Shown one piece after another: positions 7,566 to 16,835 of a stretch of DNA of 64,000 nt (its first letter is position 1; every line of letters begins with the position of its first letter). The stretch is taken from the NCBI GenBank assembly GCA_902799075.1, contig CADBYZ010000001.1, positions 22,149 through 86,148 on the forward strand, written 5' to 3'. Both the position numbers and the translations under genes were made by a program. The notes beneath the pieces were generated by a model that saw nothing but the letters and a program-made list of their open reading frames with translations, did not search any database and was not told where the DNA came from. This DNA is from Oscillospiraceae bacterium. Its GTDB lineage: Bacteria; Bacillota; Clostridia; Oscillospirales; Oscillospiraceae.

Positions 7566-8585
7566 ATGAAGAAAGTCATTTTCCTGCTGTTCGCTGCTGT
7601 CCTCATGCTGTCCTTCGCAGCTCCCGCCATGGCGCTTGATGCGGACCTCGCCTTCGGCACCCAGGAGACCGGCACCGCCGGCTACACCTACGCCACCGCG
7701 ATCCAGACCGTCATCCAGAAGGTCGACGGCATCAACGTCTCCCTGCTCACCAACTCCGCCGGCAACGTCTCCTCTCCCGTGCTGATCCAGGAAGAGGAAG
7801 CTGACCTGACCATGTCCAACTCCGCCCCCGCCATGTGGGCTGCCAACGGCGGCATCGAGTCTGCCAACGTTCCCGAGTGCCCTGACGTGCGCGCCATCGC
7901 CGGCGGCCTGGGCCATGACTTCGTCAACGTCATGTTCACCCAGAAGTTCGTGGACGAGACCGGCATCAAGACCGTTGAGGAGCTGGTTGCGCAGAAATAC
8001 CCCGTCAAGCTCGTCATCAAGAAGAACGGCACCCTCGGCGAGCTCGCTGCTGAGAAGGTCTTCGGCGTTCTCGGCGTGACCTTTGACGACATCGTCTCCT
8101 GGGGCGGCGTGGTCGAAAAGACCGGCGGCGCTCAGATCAAGGACGGTCTGCAGGACGACCTGTACCAGATGACCGTTGACCACATCGGCGCCGGCCAGGC
8201 CAACACCACCGAGCTTTGCATCAACCATGCCATGTACGACGTCCAGCTTGCCGACGAGACCCTCGCCAAGCTTTGCGACGAAGGCTTTGACTACATCACC
8301 GTCGAGCCCAACACCTGGAACGGCCAGACCGAGGCCATCAAGACCGTCGGCTCCCAGCAGTGCGTTCTGTGCAGCGCCAACCTCGATGAAGAGGTCGCCT
8401 ACGCCATCACCAAGGCCATGTGCGAGAACACCGATGTTCTGACCGAGGCCTCCGCCGCTCTCGGCTACTTCGATCCCTCCGTCGCCGGCACCAAGGCTCT
8501 CACCGGCTGCGACCTGCATCCCGGCGCTCTGCGCTACTACATGGAGATGGGCTACATCAACGAAAACGGCGAGGCTGCCAAGTAA
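7566..8585 (+). CDS. TAXI-family TRAP transporter solute-binding protein
   Basis: A 339-residue extracytoplasmic binding protein. A Sec signal peptide is clear (MKK, hydrophobic stretch, then APAMA before LDADL) and the mature part starts with FGTQETGTAGYTYA, the usual opening of TAXI proteins. ATG at 7566 lies 10 nt after AAAGGTGG. There is no lipobox cysteine near the cleavage site, although Gram-positive binding proteins are normally lipid-anchored. It delivers the substrate, probably a sugar acid or related carboxylate, to the permease encoded next. It is separated from the enzyme operon by about 200 bp with its own operator and promoter. Confidence 0.9.
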   Translation: MKKVIFLLFAAVLMLSFAAPAMALDADLAFGTQETGTAGYTYATAIQTVIQKVDGINVSLLTNSAGNVSSPVLIQEEEADLTMSNSAPAMWAANGGIESANVPECPDVRAIAGGLGHDFVNVMFTQKFVDETGIKTVEELVAQKYPVKLVIKKNGTLGELAAEKVFGVLGVTFDDIVSWGGVVEKTGGAQIKDGLQDDLYQMTVDHIGAGQANTTELCINHAMYDVQLADETLAKLCDEGFDYITVEPNTWNGQTEAIKTVGSQQCVLCSANLDEEVAYAITKAMCENTDVLTEASAALGYFDPSVAGTKALTGCDLHPGALRYYMEMGYINENGEAAK

Positions 8586-8625
8586 TCCATCCCTGAAAAG
8601 CTGAAACACACCGCATAGACCCATA

Positions 8626-8659
8626 GGCCGGGGTACGGACTTCCTCCCGTACTCCGGCC
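8626..8659 (+). other. Stem-loop between binding protein and permease genes
   Basis: GGCCGGGGTACGG pairs with CCGTACTCCGGCC (one mismatch) around an 8-nt loop, with no T-run. Such a hairpin between a binding protein and its permease usually stabilises the upstream message so that more binding protein is made. Confidence 0.55.
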
Positions 8660-8723
8660 GCCTGTAAAACCTGATCATTCCGGGGCAGGACCCCGAAATA
8701 CCTTCAGAAGGGACGGCCTGACA

Positions 8724-10730
8724 ATGACAAGCAACACCCGCAAATACTGTACGATTGCGCTGACAGTGGCGTTCTTCGTATTTCAGATGTACCTTGCCCT
8801 GGTCAAGCAGCTGACCGTAATGCTGCAGACGCCGCTGCACATGTGCTTTGCGCTGGCGCTGGTATTCCTCTACAATCCCATTGACAAGGGCTATCAGAAA
8901 AACCTTAAGAAAAAAGCCGAAAAGAACGGCACTACCGTCACCGATGCCCAGCTCAACAAATACGCCTGGGCCCGCTACTTCGACCTGATCTTCTTCGCCG
9001 CGATCATCTTTGTCGTGTATTACACCGTCGGCAACATCGACCGCCTGCGCAACTTCGACAAGGTGACCTCCCAGGTCCTCAACATCGACTATGTGGCCAT
9101 GGTGTGCATCATCGTCCTGCTGCTCGAGGCAGTGCGGCGCACCCTGGGCAACATCCTGTTCTTCTTCATCATCGCCTTCATCATCTACTCCTGGACCGCC
9201 CAGTACTTCCCGAAGGGAAGCGTGTTCTACACCAAGGGCAAGTCCTTCCCCAAGATGCTCAAAACCTTCTGCGCCGGTATGACCATGGGCGAAAACGGCG
9301 TATACGGTACCCCGTTGACCACAAGCTGCACGAGCCTGTTCTACTTCATCGTGTTCGGCGCCTTCTTCTCCGAGTGCGGCGGCGGCCAGCTGCTGATCGA
9401 CGTGGGTCTGAAGTTCTCCAATAAATCCTCCGGCGGCCCCGCGAAAGCGGCGGTCATCTCCTCCGGCCTCATGGGCATGGTGTCCGGCTCCGCGGTCGCC
9501 AACGTCGCCACCACCGGCGTTATGACCATCCCCATGATGAAAAAGATCGGCTATGAGCCCGAGGAAGCCGGCGCCATCGAGGCGGTCGCCTCCACCGGCG
9601 GCCAGATCATGCCGCCCATCATGGGCGTCGGCGCCTTTATCATGGCCGAGATGCTCGGTGTCAACTACCTGCAGGTCGCAGCCGACGCCATCATCCCCGC
9701 GGTCGCCTACTACTTCGGCGTGTTCGTGCTGGTCTCCCTGCTCGCCAAGAAGCGCGCCAGCCGCAGCACCCAGTCCGAGGACGCCGCCATCGAGGTCAAA
9801 AACCCCATCCTGCCGCGTCTGTACCTCCTGCTGCCCGTCGTGGTCCTGATTGTCAGCATCATGAACGGCTTCTCCCTCATGCGCTCCGGCATGTACGGCA
9901 TCTTTGTGTGCCTTGCCTGCAATGTGCTGAGCTTCTTCCTCGCCCACGGCACCAAGGACGCCTGGAACAACATCGTAAACGGCATCTCCGGTTCAAACTT
10001 CGCCGGTCTCAAGCAGCTCTGGGGCGCCATGATGGACGGCGCGAAATCCGCCGCCGAGATCGCCATCCCCACCGCCGCCTGCGGCATCATCATCGACGTC
10101 ATGACCGAGCAGACCTCGCTGGCCACGAACCTCAGCGGCGTCATCGCAAGCCTCGGCATGAGCAACCTCTTCCCGGCGCTGCTGATCGGCATGATCGGCT
10201 GCATGCTGCTCGGCATGGCCCTGCCCACCGTGGCGGCCTACCTTGTGGGCGTGACCCTCTTCGTCCCGACGCTCCGCTCCCTCGGCATCCAGCCGCTGGT
10301 CGCCAACATGTTCGTGTTCTACTACGGCATCATGGCCCAGATCACCCCGCCCGTGTGCGTGGCCTCCTACACCGCCGCCGGCATCGCCGGTGCCGACGCC
10401 ATGAAGACCGGCCTGCGCGGAATGCTGTTTGCGCTGGTGGGCTTCCTGTGCCCGTTCGTGTTCGTGTATAATCCCGCCATCCTTCTGCAGGGCACCGTGA
10501 TCGAGATCATCATCGGCGCTGCCCAGCTGCTGGTGGGCACCTACTTCCTGGCCCTCGCGGTGGCAGGCTTCTTCCAGCGTGAGCTTCCCTGGTGGGTGCG
10601 CGGTGTGTTCTTCGTCGTGGCCCTGGGCTTCATCTCCCCGGACGTCATCAGCACCGTGGCCGCCCTGGTCGTCGGCGTCGCGCTGGTCGCCTGGATCATG
10701 ATGAGCACCAAGAAGGTCAAGACCGCGTAA
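8724..10730 (+). CDS. TRAP transporter fused permease (4TM/12TM, DctQM type)
   Basis: A 668-residue polytopic membrane protein. The first quarter holds the small-subunit-like helices; the rest is the DctM/TRAP large subunit, with glycine- and proline-rich stretches such as SSGLMGMVSGSAVANVATTG and GGQIMPPIMGVGAF. Fused permeases of this kind pair with TAXI binding proteins and run on an ion gradient. It lies 138 bp behind the binding-protein gene and ends before a strong terminator. With the upstream enzymes it makes a complete uptake-and-breakdown route. Confidence 0.92.
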   Translation: MTSNTRKYCTIALTVAFFVFQMYLALVKQLTVMLQTPLHMCFALALVFLYNPIDKGYQKNLKKKAEKNGTTVTDAQLNKYAWARYFDLIFFAAIIFVVYYTVGNIDRLRNFDKVTSQVLNIDYVAMVCIIVLLLEAVRRTLGNILFFFIIAFIIYSWTAQYFPKGSVFYTKGKSFPKMLKTFCAGMTMGENGVYGTPLTTSCTSLFYFIVFGAFFSECGGGQLLIDVGLKFSNKSSGGPAKAAVISSGLMGMVSGSAVANVATTGVMTIPMMKKIGYEPEEAGAIEAVASTGGQIMPPIMGVGAFIMAEMLGVNYLQVAADAIIPAVAYYFGVFVLVSLLAKKRASRSTQSEDAAIEVKNPILPRLYLLLPVVVLIVSIMNGFSLMRSGMYGIFVCLACNVLSFFLAHGTKDAWNNIVNGISGSNFAGLKQLWGAMMDGAKSAAEIAIPTAACGIIIDVMTEQTSLATNLSGVIASLGMSNLFPALLIGMIGCMLLGMALPTVAAYLVGVTLFVPTLRSLGIQPLVANMFVFYYGIMAQITPPVCVASYTAAGIAGADAMKTGLRGMLFALVGFLCPFVFVYNPAILLQGTVIEIIIGAAQLLVGTYFLALAVAGFFQRELPWWVRGVFFVVALGFISPDVISTVAALVVGVALVAWIMMSTKKVKTA

Positions 10731-10754
10731 ACAAAATCCCCGACAAACATGGCG

Positions 10755-10796
10755 CTGCCTCCGACAGCCGACAGGCTGTGCGGAGGCAGTTTTTTT
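10755..10796 (+). terminator. Rho-independent terminator of the TRAP operon
   Basis: CTGCCTCCG-ACAGCC pairs with GGCTGT-(g)-CGGAGGCAG around a GACA loop, followed by seven Ts. Confidence 0.9.
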
Positions 10797-10816
10797 GATC
10801 CAAGGAGGCAAAGCCC

Positions 10817-10864
10817 GTGAACCCATACGAACGCATGACGACCGAGCCGGTGAAGCGGCTTGTC
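10817..10864 (+). pseudogene. Truncated start of a MATE-family transporter gene
   Basis: A good ribosome site (AAGGAGG at 10802) and GTG start lead into NPYERMTTEPVKRLV, the characteristic first residues of MATE efflux proteins. After about 17 codons the homology stops and the frame runs into sequence belonging to another gene on the other strand. Nothing else of the transporter is present. This is the left side of a deletion or rearrangement junction. Confidence 0.6.
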
Positions 10865-10874
10865 CTATGGCCTG

Positions 10875-11141
10875 TGCCTGCGCGCTCCCGATCTCCGCGT
10901 AAGCCTGGTCCCGGGAGAAACGCTCATAGTGGCCGCCCACGCGCTTTTTGGGGTAAAGGATGCGCTCACTGTTTTCCACAAAATATTTCGCGCTCCTGCC
11001 CTTGCGGCAGCAGTATTCGCTGCTGGGGCTATTGGGATCAGGCCGGACATTGATGATCCTGTTGCCCTCGACTTCCATCTACAGTCCGCAGGTCATGGCA
11101 CAGAGATTACACAGGGTCTTTTTCCATTCACCCATAGTCAT
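10875..11141 (-). pseudogene. N-terminal fragment of a molybdopterin oxidoreductase gene with internal stop
   Basis: From ATG at 11141 (AAGGTGA upstream) the frame reads MTMGEWKKTLCNLCAMTCGL, then TAG (11081-11079), then MEVEGNRIINVRPDPNSP, YCCRKG and RILYPKKRVGGHYERFS. This is the [4Fe-4S] cysteine region (CxxCxxxC) and first domain of a Mo/W-bis-MGD oxidoreductase. Homology ends near 10875 against the MATE remnant. Both the in-frame stop and the loss of some 90% of the gene show it is dead. Confidence 0.75.
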
Positions 11142-11209
11142 TTCACCTTTTCTGTCTCACCAAATCCTAAAACAGACAGCACCCATAAAAATATTTAGTT
11201 GCCCAGATA

Positions 11210-11238
11210 TTGACGCCGGAAATCAGAAAGAATATAAT
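11210..11238 (+). promoter_or_regulatory. Strong sigma-A promoter, ATC-hydrolase operon
   Basis: TTGACG, 17-nt spacer, TATAAT (11233-11238), followed after 2 bp by a palindromic operator. Confidence 0.8.
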
Positions 11239-11240
11239 AA

Positions 11241-11260
11241 AGGTTAGGCAAAGCTAACCT
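11241..11260. promoter_or_regulatory. GTTAG-N6-CTAAC operator, copy 1
   Basis: AGGTTAG-gcaaag-CTAACCT, a 7-bp-arm dyad directly downstream of the -10 box, where a bound protein would block transcription. The 16-bp core recurs at 12978 and 13058. The form resembles DtxR/IdeR-type iron boxes. Confidence 0.65.
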
Positions 11261-11293
11261 TTGCCTGAGCGAGGGAGAGAGGAGTCAGCTTGA

Positions 11294-11935
11294 ATGAAAT
11301 ACACCGGAATGCCTCTGGGGATGTGGGTCCTGTTTGCGCGATCATTCAGGAAGCGCTTGTCGTCAATCCTGGAATATGATTCCGAAACAGCCGGGACGAT
11401 TACCGCAAAGGCAAAACAACAATACAAGGAAATCATCCGCAGCCTCCCGGAATTTGAGAAGGCGGATCGGTTTCGGATGAATATTGTCAACTGCGCGATG
11501 CTCTCCGCTTTTCTCCTGAGTCTGCCGGAAAAGCCAACAGTGGAAAAAGCGACGGCTTTTTATCGGGAATCCATGATGACCGGCGCCATGAAATGGTTTT
11601 GCAGACAGAGCGGGAGAAAAAAGTTTACGGACGCGGATGTGGAGGGAATGAAGAAGACGGCGGCGCTTCGTGCTGCAGAACGGAATCCGTATTCCTGGAA
11701 CATGGATTTCCTCCCTTACGCGGACGGAAGCGGCTATGAGGCGCGCTTTACAGCATGCGGCATCTGCCGGCTCATGAAGGAGCTGGGGCTGTACGAACTC
11801 GTCCCGGCCATGTGCCGGCTGGACTATACCATGAGCGAGGCGGGCGGTGCGACGGAATTTGTACGGCAGTACACGCTCGCATCCGGCGGGCCTTATTGCG
11901 ATTGCGGATACAGGAAAAAGGGAGCGGGGATATGA
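11294..11935 (+). CDS. L-2-amino-thiazoline-4-carboxylate hydrolase family protein
   Basis: The 213-residue product looks like the ATC hydrolase family (PF14196). The visible family-like features are the conserved C-terminal half with ACGICRLMKELGLYELVPAMCRLDY and a final segment with paired cysteines (GGPYCDCGYRKKG). The founding enzyme opens the thiazoline ring of ATC to N-carbamoyl-cysteine, but most members are uncharacterised. It is first in a two-gene operon; its TGA overlaps the ATG of the methyltransferase. Strong promoter with a putative metal-responsive operator upstream. Function in this organism is unknown. Confidence 0.7.
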   Translation: MKYTGMPLGMWVLFARSFRKRLSSILEYDSETAGTITAKAKQQYKEIIRSLPEFEKADRFRMNIVNCAMLSAFLLSLPEKPTVEKATAFYRESMMTGAMKWFCRQSGRKKFTDADVEGMKKTAALRAAERNPYSWNMDFLPYADGSGYEARFTACGICRLMKELGLYELVPAMCRLDYTMSEAGGATEFVRQYTLASGGPYCDCGYRKKGAGI

Positions 11936-12765
11936 AATATCACATTGAAAAAAACACGGTTCAGGAAACACTGGTCATTCCGCTTTTCGGGCGGCTGGTG
12001 TGCTCGGAGCGCTTTCCCGAACTGTTTTCGGATCCCGAAGCCGAAAGGATCTGCGATTCGCTGGACTACGATTTCGCGGATAAACGAAAGAAAATGGAAT
12101 CCGCCGCGGGCCTGTTCGGCGCGCTGGAGGTGGCCCAGCGCCAGTATGACCTGCGCTGTGAGGTCCTGAGCTATCTGCGGGACCATCCGGAAGCGGCTGT
12201 GGTGAACCTCGGCTGTGGGCTGGATGACACCTTCTCCAAGATCGATAACGGACAGTGCAGGGGCTATAATCTCGATCTGCCGGATGTGATCGGGGTGCGA
12301 AACGAGCTTCTCCCGGCAGGCGAGCGGGAAAGAAATCTTGCCTGCGACCTGAACGACTTTTCCTGGATGGATGAGATCGATGCATCCCACGGAGCTGTTT
12401 TCTTTGCTGCGGGCGTTTTCTATTATTTCAAAACGGCAGAGGTGAAAAAGCTGTTTCAAGCGATGGCAGAGCGTTTCCCCGGAGGGGTGCTTGCCTTTGA
12501 TGTCTGCAACGAACGCGGCGCCCGGCTGATGCGCAGGACATGGCTGAAGGAAGCCGGGATCACCGATGTGAACGCTTTTTTCTCCCTTGAGGACGAGACA
12601 GCGCTCCTGGACTGGAGCAATCGTTTTGCCTCCGTTACGGCCAGGAGCTATATGCGAGGATACCGGGACATTTACAAAAGCGTCGGGGCATTCCACAAGC
12701 TGATGATCCGTTTCTGCGACAGCTTTGTAAAGATGAAGATCATCAGGATCGTTTTCAGAGAATAA
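11932..12765 (+). CDS. Class I SAM-dependent methyltransferase (Tcmp/LCMT-like)
   Basis: A 277-residue protein. AVVNLGCGLDDTFSKID is the SAM-binding glycine motif of the leucine-carboxyl/TcmP-like methyltransferases, followed by NLDLPDVI (acidic motif II) and FFAAGVFYYF. Such enzymes methylate carboxyl or hydroxyl groups of small molecules or protein C-termini. ATG at 11932 (GGGAGCGGGG upstream) overlaps the stop of the ATC-hydrolase gene, so the two are translationally coupled and probably act on the same compound. It ends 1 bp before a 161-bp repeat element. Confidence 0.75.
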   Translation: MKYHIEKNTVQETLVIPLFGRLVCSERFPELFSDPEAERICDSLDYDFADKRKKMESAAGLFGALEVAQRQYDLRCEVLSYLRDHPEAAVVNLGCGLDDTFSKIDNGQCRGYNLDLPDVIGVRNELLPAGERERNLACDLNDFSWMDEIDASHGAVFFAAGVFYYFKTAEVKKLFQAMAERFPGGVLAFDVCNERGARLMRRTWLKEAGITDVNAFFSLEDETALLDWSNRFASVTARSYMRGYRDIYKSVGAFHKLMIRFCDSFVKMKIIRIVFRE

Positions 12766-12926
12766 AGGCAACACCGCACAATGCGGCAAGAGCAGATTCC
12801 GAGAAAATTTGGGATCTGGTGATGGCACTTTTTTGAAGATGTACTTTGTGTACCTCAAGAAAAAGTGACGAAATCAGGGCACATTTTTTCCGGAAGATGC
12901 CGCAGACGTATTGCTCGGTGTTGCCT
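12766..12926. repeat. 160-bp terminal-inverted-repeat element, copy 1
   Basis: It starts AGGCAACACCGC and ends CGGTGTTGCCT, is largely self-complementary inside (CGGCAAGAG..., ...AAGTGACG), and codes for nothing. A copy in the opposite orientation lies at 58145-58304 with roughly 90% identity by eye. MITE-like or REP-like element. Confidence 0.85.
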
Positions 12927-12938
12927 AAACAAAGCATA

Positions 12939-12967
12939 TTGACAGAATGATCCCTTCCTGCTATAAT
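12939..12967 (+). promoter_or_regulatory. Consensus sigma-A promoter of the DUF2325/DUF3793 unit
   Basis: TTGACA, 17-nt spacer, TATAAT: a perfect match at both boxes. The operator at 12978 covers the expected start point. Confidence 0.85.
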
Positions 12968-12977
12968 ACACACAGCG

Positions 12978-12993
12978 GTTAGCGAGCGCTAAC
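12978..12993. promoter_or_regulatory. GTTAG-N6-CTAAC operator, copy 2
   Basis: GTTAGCGAGCGCTAAC: arms of 7 bp around AG. It lies at the predicted +1 of the promoter at 12939-12967, flanked by ACAGC on the left as in copy 3. Confidence 0.7.
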
Positions 12994-13057
12994 TAATTAC
13001 AACGAAAACAATTGTTCATTAGACTTGGTTCAGCCGGGTCTTTTCTTCGGAACAGCA

Positions 13058-13073
13058 GTTAGCAATAACTAAC
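13058..13073. promoter_or_regulatory. GTTAG-N6-CTAAC operator, copy 3
   Basis: GTTAGCAATAACTAAC, 80 bp (about eight helical turns) downstream of copy 2 inside the leader. The pair could allow DNA looping. Confidence 0.65.
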
Positions 13074-13107
13074 TTCGTGACGGTATGCAGGATCGGGAGG
13101 GATGGAC

Positions 13108-13386
13108 ATGAGCGTTGTGATTCTTGGCGGAAACGAGTGCATGGAGCAGAAATATAAAAGCCTGTGCCGGGATTACCGGCATGATGCCAAGGTGATGGTT
13201 AAGCCTGTCGGCGGCGTCAAGCGCAAAATGGGTAAGCCCGACATGGTGATCTTCTTCACCGGCGCCATGTCCCATAAGATGCTGCAGGGCGCGCTGGGGG
13301 AGATCAAGGGCCACGATTGCATCGTGGAATACTGTCCCACAAGCTCGGTGTCCGCACTCAAAAAGGTATTGGAGAAATACGCCTGA
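13108..13386 (+). CDS. DUF2325 domain small protein
   Basis: A 92-residue protein, MSVVILGGNECMEQ then DMVIFFTGAMSHKM and EYCPTSSVSALKK. DUF2325 is found in Clostridia next to iron-uptake and DUF3793 genes, with no established biochemical role. ATG at 13108 is 6 nt after GGGAGGG; an ATG at 13102 would touch the ribosome site. Its TGA overlaps the next ATG. It is the first gene behind the operator-controlled promoter. Confidence 0.75.
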   Translation: MSVVILGGNECMEQKYKSLCRDYRHDAKVMVKPVGGVKRKMGKPDMVIFFTGAMSHKMLQGALGEIKGHDCIVEYCPTSSVSALKKVLEKYA

Positions 13387-13934
13387 TGTCTGAGGAAACG
13401 ATTGTACGCCAGGCAGCGCCGACCCTGGCCGGGATCAAGACGGGCAGTATGTTCCCGTATCGCTATGAAAGCAGGGCGGAGCTTCTGGAGGATATCCGCG
13501 CCTTCAACCGCATTTTTGTCCCCCGCGGGATGTGCCTGCTTCTGCTGAGGGTGATGGAGAAGTCCGCGCTTTTGTATCTCTATCGTCCCCAGAGTCTGGA
13601 GAAGGATTTGAAGGACAGTATCTCGCAGGAAGTTTTGCAGGACTCCGGTTATGCCTGCTCAAGCTGCGCCGCCTGCGTGCGGCATCTGGTGGAGCGCTTT
13701 CGCGCCGAGCAGGACTTCCCGCATGAGGTCGGCCTGTTCCTGAGCTATCCGCCAGCGGATGTCAAGGGCTTCATTGATAATCGGGACAACTACAAGATCA
13801 TCGGTCTCTGGAAAATCTACGGCGATGAAGAAAAATCACAAAAGCTCTGCGAACAGTTCAAAAAATGCTCCGAGTGTTACTGCCGTCTCTGGGAGAGCAG
13901 TGTAGGTCTTGAAAAGCTCGCTGTCGCGATATAA
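13386..13934 (+). CDS. DUF3793 family protein
   Basis: A 182-residue cytosolic protein. The signature HEVGLFLSYPPADVKGFI lies in the second half, with a cysteine-rich end (CEQFKKCSECYCRLW). Family members occur across Clostridia beside feoA/feoB, flavodoxin and DUF2325, which suggests a role under iron limitation, but no function has been shown. It is translationally coupled to DUF2325 through an ATGA overlap. No Feo genes occur in this window. Confidence 0.8.
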   Translation: MSEETIVRQAAPTLAGIKTGSMFPYRYESRAELLEDIRAFNRIFVPRGMCLLLLRVMEKSALLYLYRPQSLEKDLKDSISQEVLQDSGYACSSCAACVRHLVERFRAEQDFPHEVGLFLSYPPADVKGFIDNRDNYKIIGLWKIYGDEEKSQKLCEQFKKCSECYCRLWESSVGLEKLAVAI

Positions 13935-14031
13935 TAACATCTGAATCTGTATGTCTTTCCATCAGATAGAAGTGCGTACAGAGCCGCACTATAATACGCT
14001 CTGAATATATTGGTATGAAGGAGAAACAAAA

Positions 14032-14448
14032 ATGAAAGCAGCAGTTGTTTACTGGAGCGGCACGGGCAACACCGCGGCCATGGCGGACCTTGTCCTGGAG
14101 GGAATGAAGAGCGCCGGCGCGGATGCCGAGCTCATTGAGTGCAATTCCGTCACGGATCTCTCCGCATATGACGCCATCGCCTTCGGCTGCCCCGCCATGG
14201 GCTCCGAGCAGCTTGAGGACAGTGAGTTCGAGCCGATGTTCGACGGCGTGAAAAAGAGTCTCGGCGGCAAGAAAGTCGGCCTCTTCGGCTCCTACGGCTG
14301 GGGCGACGGCGAGTGGATGCGCAACTGGGAGGATGACTGCAAAGCCTGCGGCATCAATCTCGCGGCGGAAAGCGTGCTTGTAAACAACGCGCCCGAGGGC
14401 GAAGGAGCCGATGCCTGCAAAGCCCTCGGCGCTGCCCTGGTCGGATAA
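14032..14448 (+). CDS. Short-chain flavodoxin
   Basis: A 138-residue FMN electron carrier. YWSGTGNTAAMAD is the phosphate-binding loop (usually SxTGNTxxxA), and FGSYGWGDGEWM and FGCPAMG supply the FMN-stacking loops. Flavodoxins replace ferredoxin when iron is short, which fits the preceding DUF2325/DUF3793 genes and the putative iron operators upstream. It begins 97 bp after DUF3793, preceded by AAGGAG. It may be read through from the same promoter or have its own. Confidence 0.9.
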   Translation: MKAAVVYWSGTGNTAAMADLVLEGMKSAGADAELIECNSVTDLSAYDAIAFGCPAMGSEQLEDSEFEPMFDGVKKSLGGKKVGLFGSYGWGDGEWMRNWEDDCKACGINLAAESVLVNNAPEGEGADACKALGAALVG

Positions 14449-14493
14449 CGCACACTTGCGGATACAGTCAGATTCAATAAGAATAAACAGCAA

Positions 14494-14525
14494 AAAGGCC
14501 GATGCGTGTTTCAGCATCGGCCTTT
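14494..14525. terminator. Bidirectional terminator between flavodoxin and groEL
   Basis: AAAGGCCGATGC pairs perfectly with GCATCGGCCTTT around an 8-nt loop; A/T-runs lie on both sides, so it serves both converging genes. Confidence 0.85.
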
Positions 14526-14558
14526 GGCGTTATTTGCTTTTGCGATTGACCGCCCGGA

Positions 14559-16392
<1,834 letters not shown>

Positions 16393-16677
16393 TCACTCGA
16401 TAACTGCAAGGATGTCGGACTGACGGACGATGGTGTACTCCTCATCCTCAAGCTTGACCTTGCTGCCGCTGTACTTGCCGACCAGGACCTTCTGACCGGC
16501 GGTGACGATCATCTTTACCTCGTTGCCTTCGACCATGCCGCCGGGGCCGACCTCGACGACCTCATAGATCTCGGGCTTCTCCTGCGCGGAGGAGGTGAGG
16601 AAGATGCCGGAAGCGGTGCGCTCTTCGGCCTTGTTCTGCTTGAGAACGACTCTGTCTGCCAAGGGTTTGAGTTTCAT
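16393..16677 (-). CDS. groES: Co-chaperonin GroES
   Basis: A 94-residue subunit of the heptameric lid of GroEL. MKLKPLADRVVLKQ at the start and the mobile loop around ERTASGIFL are canonical. ATG at 16677 gives the standard length; upstream in-frame codons fall in the leader. It is first in the heat-shock operon behind a CIRCE element. Confidence 0.97.
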   Translation of the reverse strand: MKLKPLADRVVLKQNKAEERTASGIFLTSSAQEKPEIYEVVEVGPGGMVEGNEVKMIVTAGQKVLVGKYSGSKVKLEDEEYTIVRQSDILAVIE

Positions 16678-16719
16678 GCTTATATACCTCCAATTACTTA
16701 TTAACAAAAATCAACATCG

Positions 16720-16746
16720 TTAGCACTCAAACATCCTGAGTGCTAA
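16720..16746. promoter_or_regulatory. CIRCE operator (HrcA site)
   Basis: TTAGCACTC-N9-GAGTGCTAA, a perfect match to the consensus, located between the groES start and its promoter. HrcA binding here represses groESL until heat shock. Confidence 0.97.
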
Positions 16747-16754
16747 CGATGCAT

Positions 16755-16782
16755 ACTATACCACACTTTTTCAATTTTGCAA
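16755..16782 (-). promoter_or_regulatory. groES-groEL promoter
   Basis: On the minus strand TTGCAA (16782-16777), 16-nt spacer, TATAGT (16760-16755). CIRCE overlaps the start region. Confidence 0.75.
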
Positions 16783-16835
16783 GAGTCTGGAAAGATTTTT
16801 TCGCCTTTCGTTTTTGAACTTTTTGTGAAAAAGCT

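Noticed and set aside
7512-9947. Very long open frame on the minus strand opposite the TRAP genes
   Set aside because: It is a GC-rich codon-position shadow of the binding protein and permease, rich in Gly/Asp/His/Val with no domain; the same explains long antisense frames at 2968-4194, 5321-7255, 46041-48308, 50562-52526 and 56463-58160.
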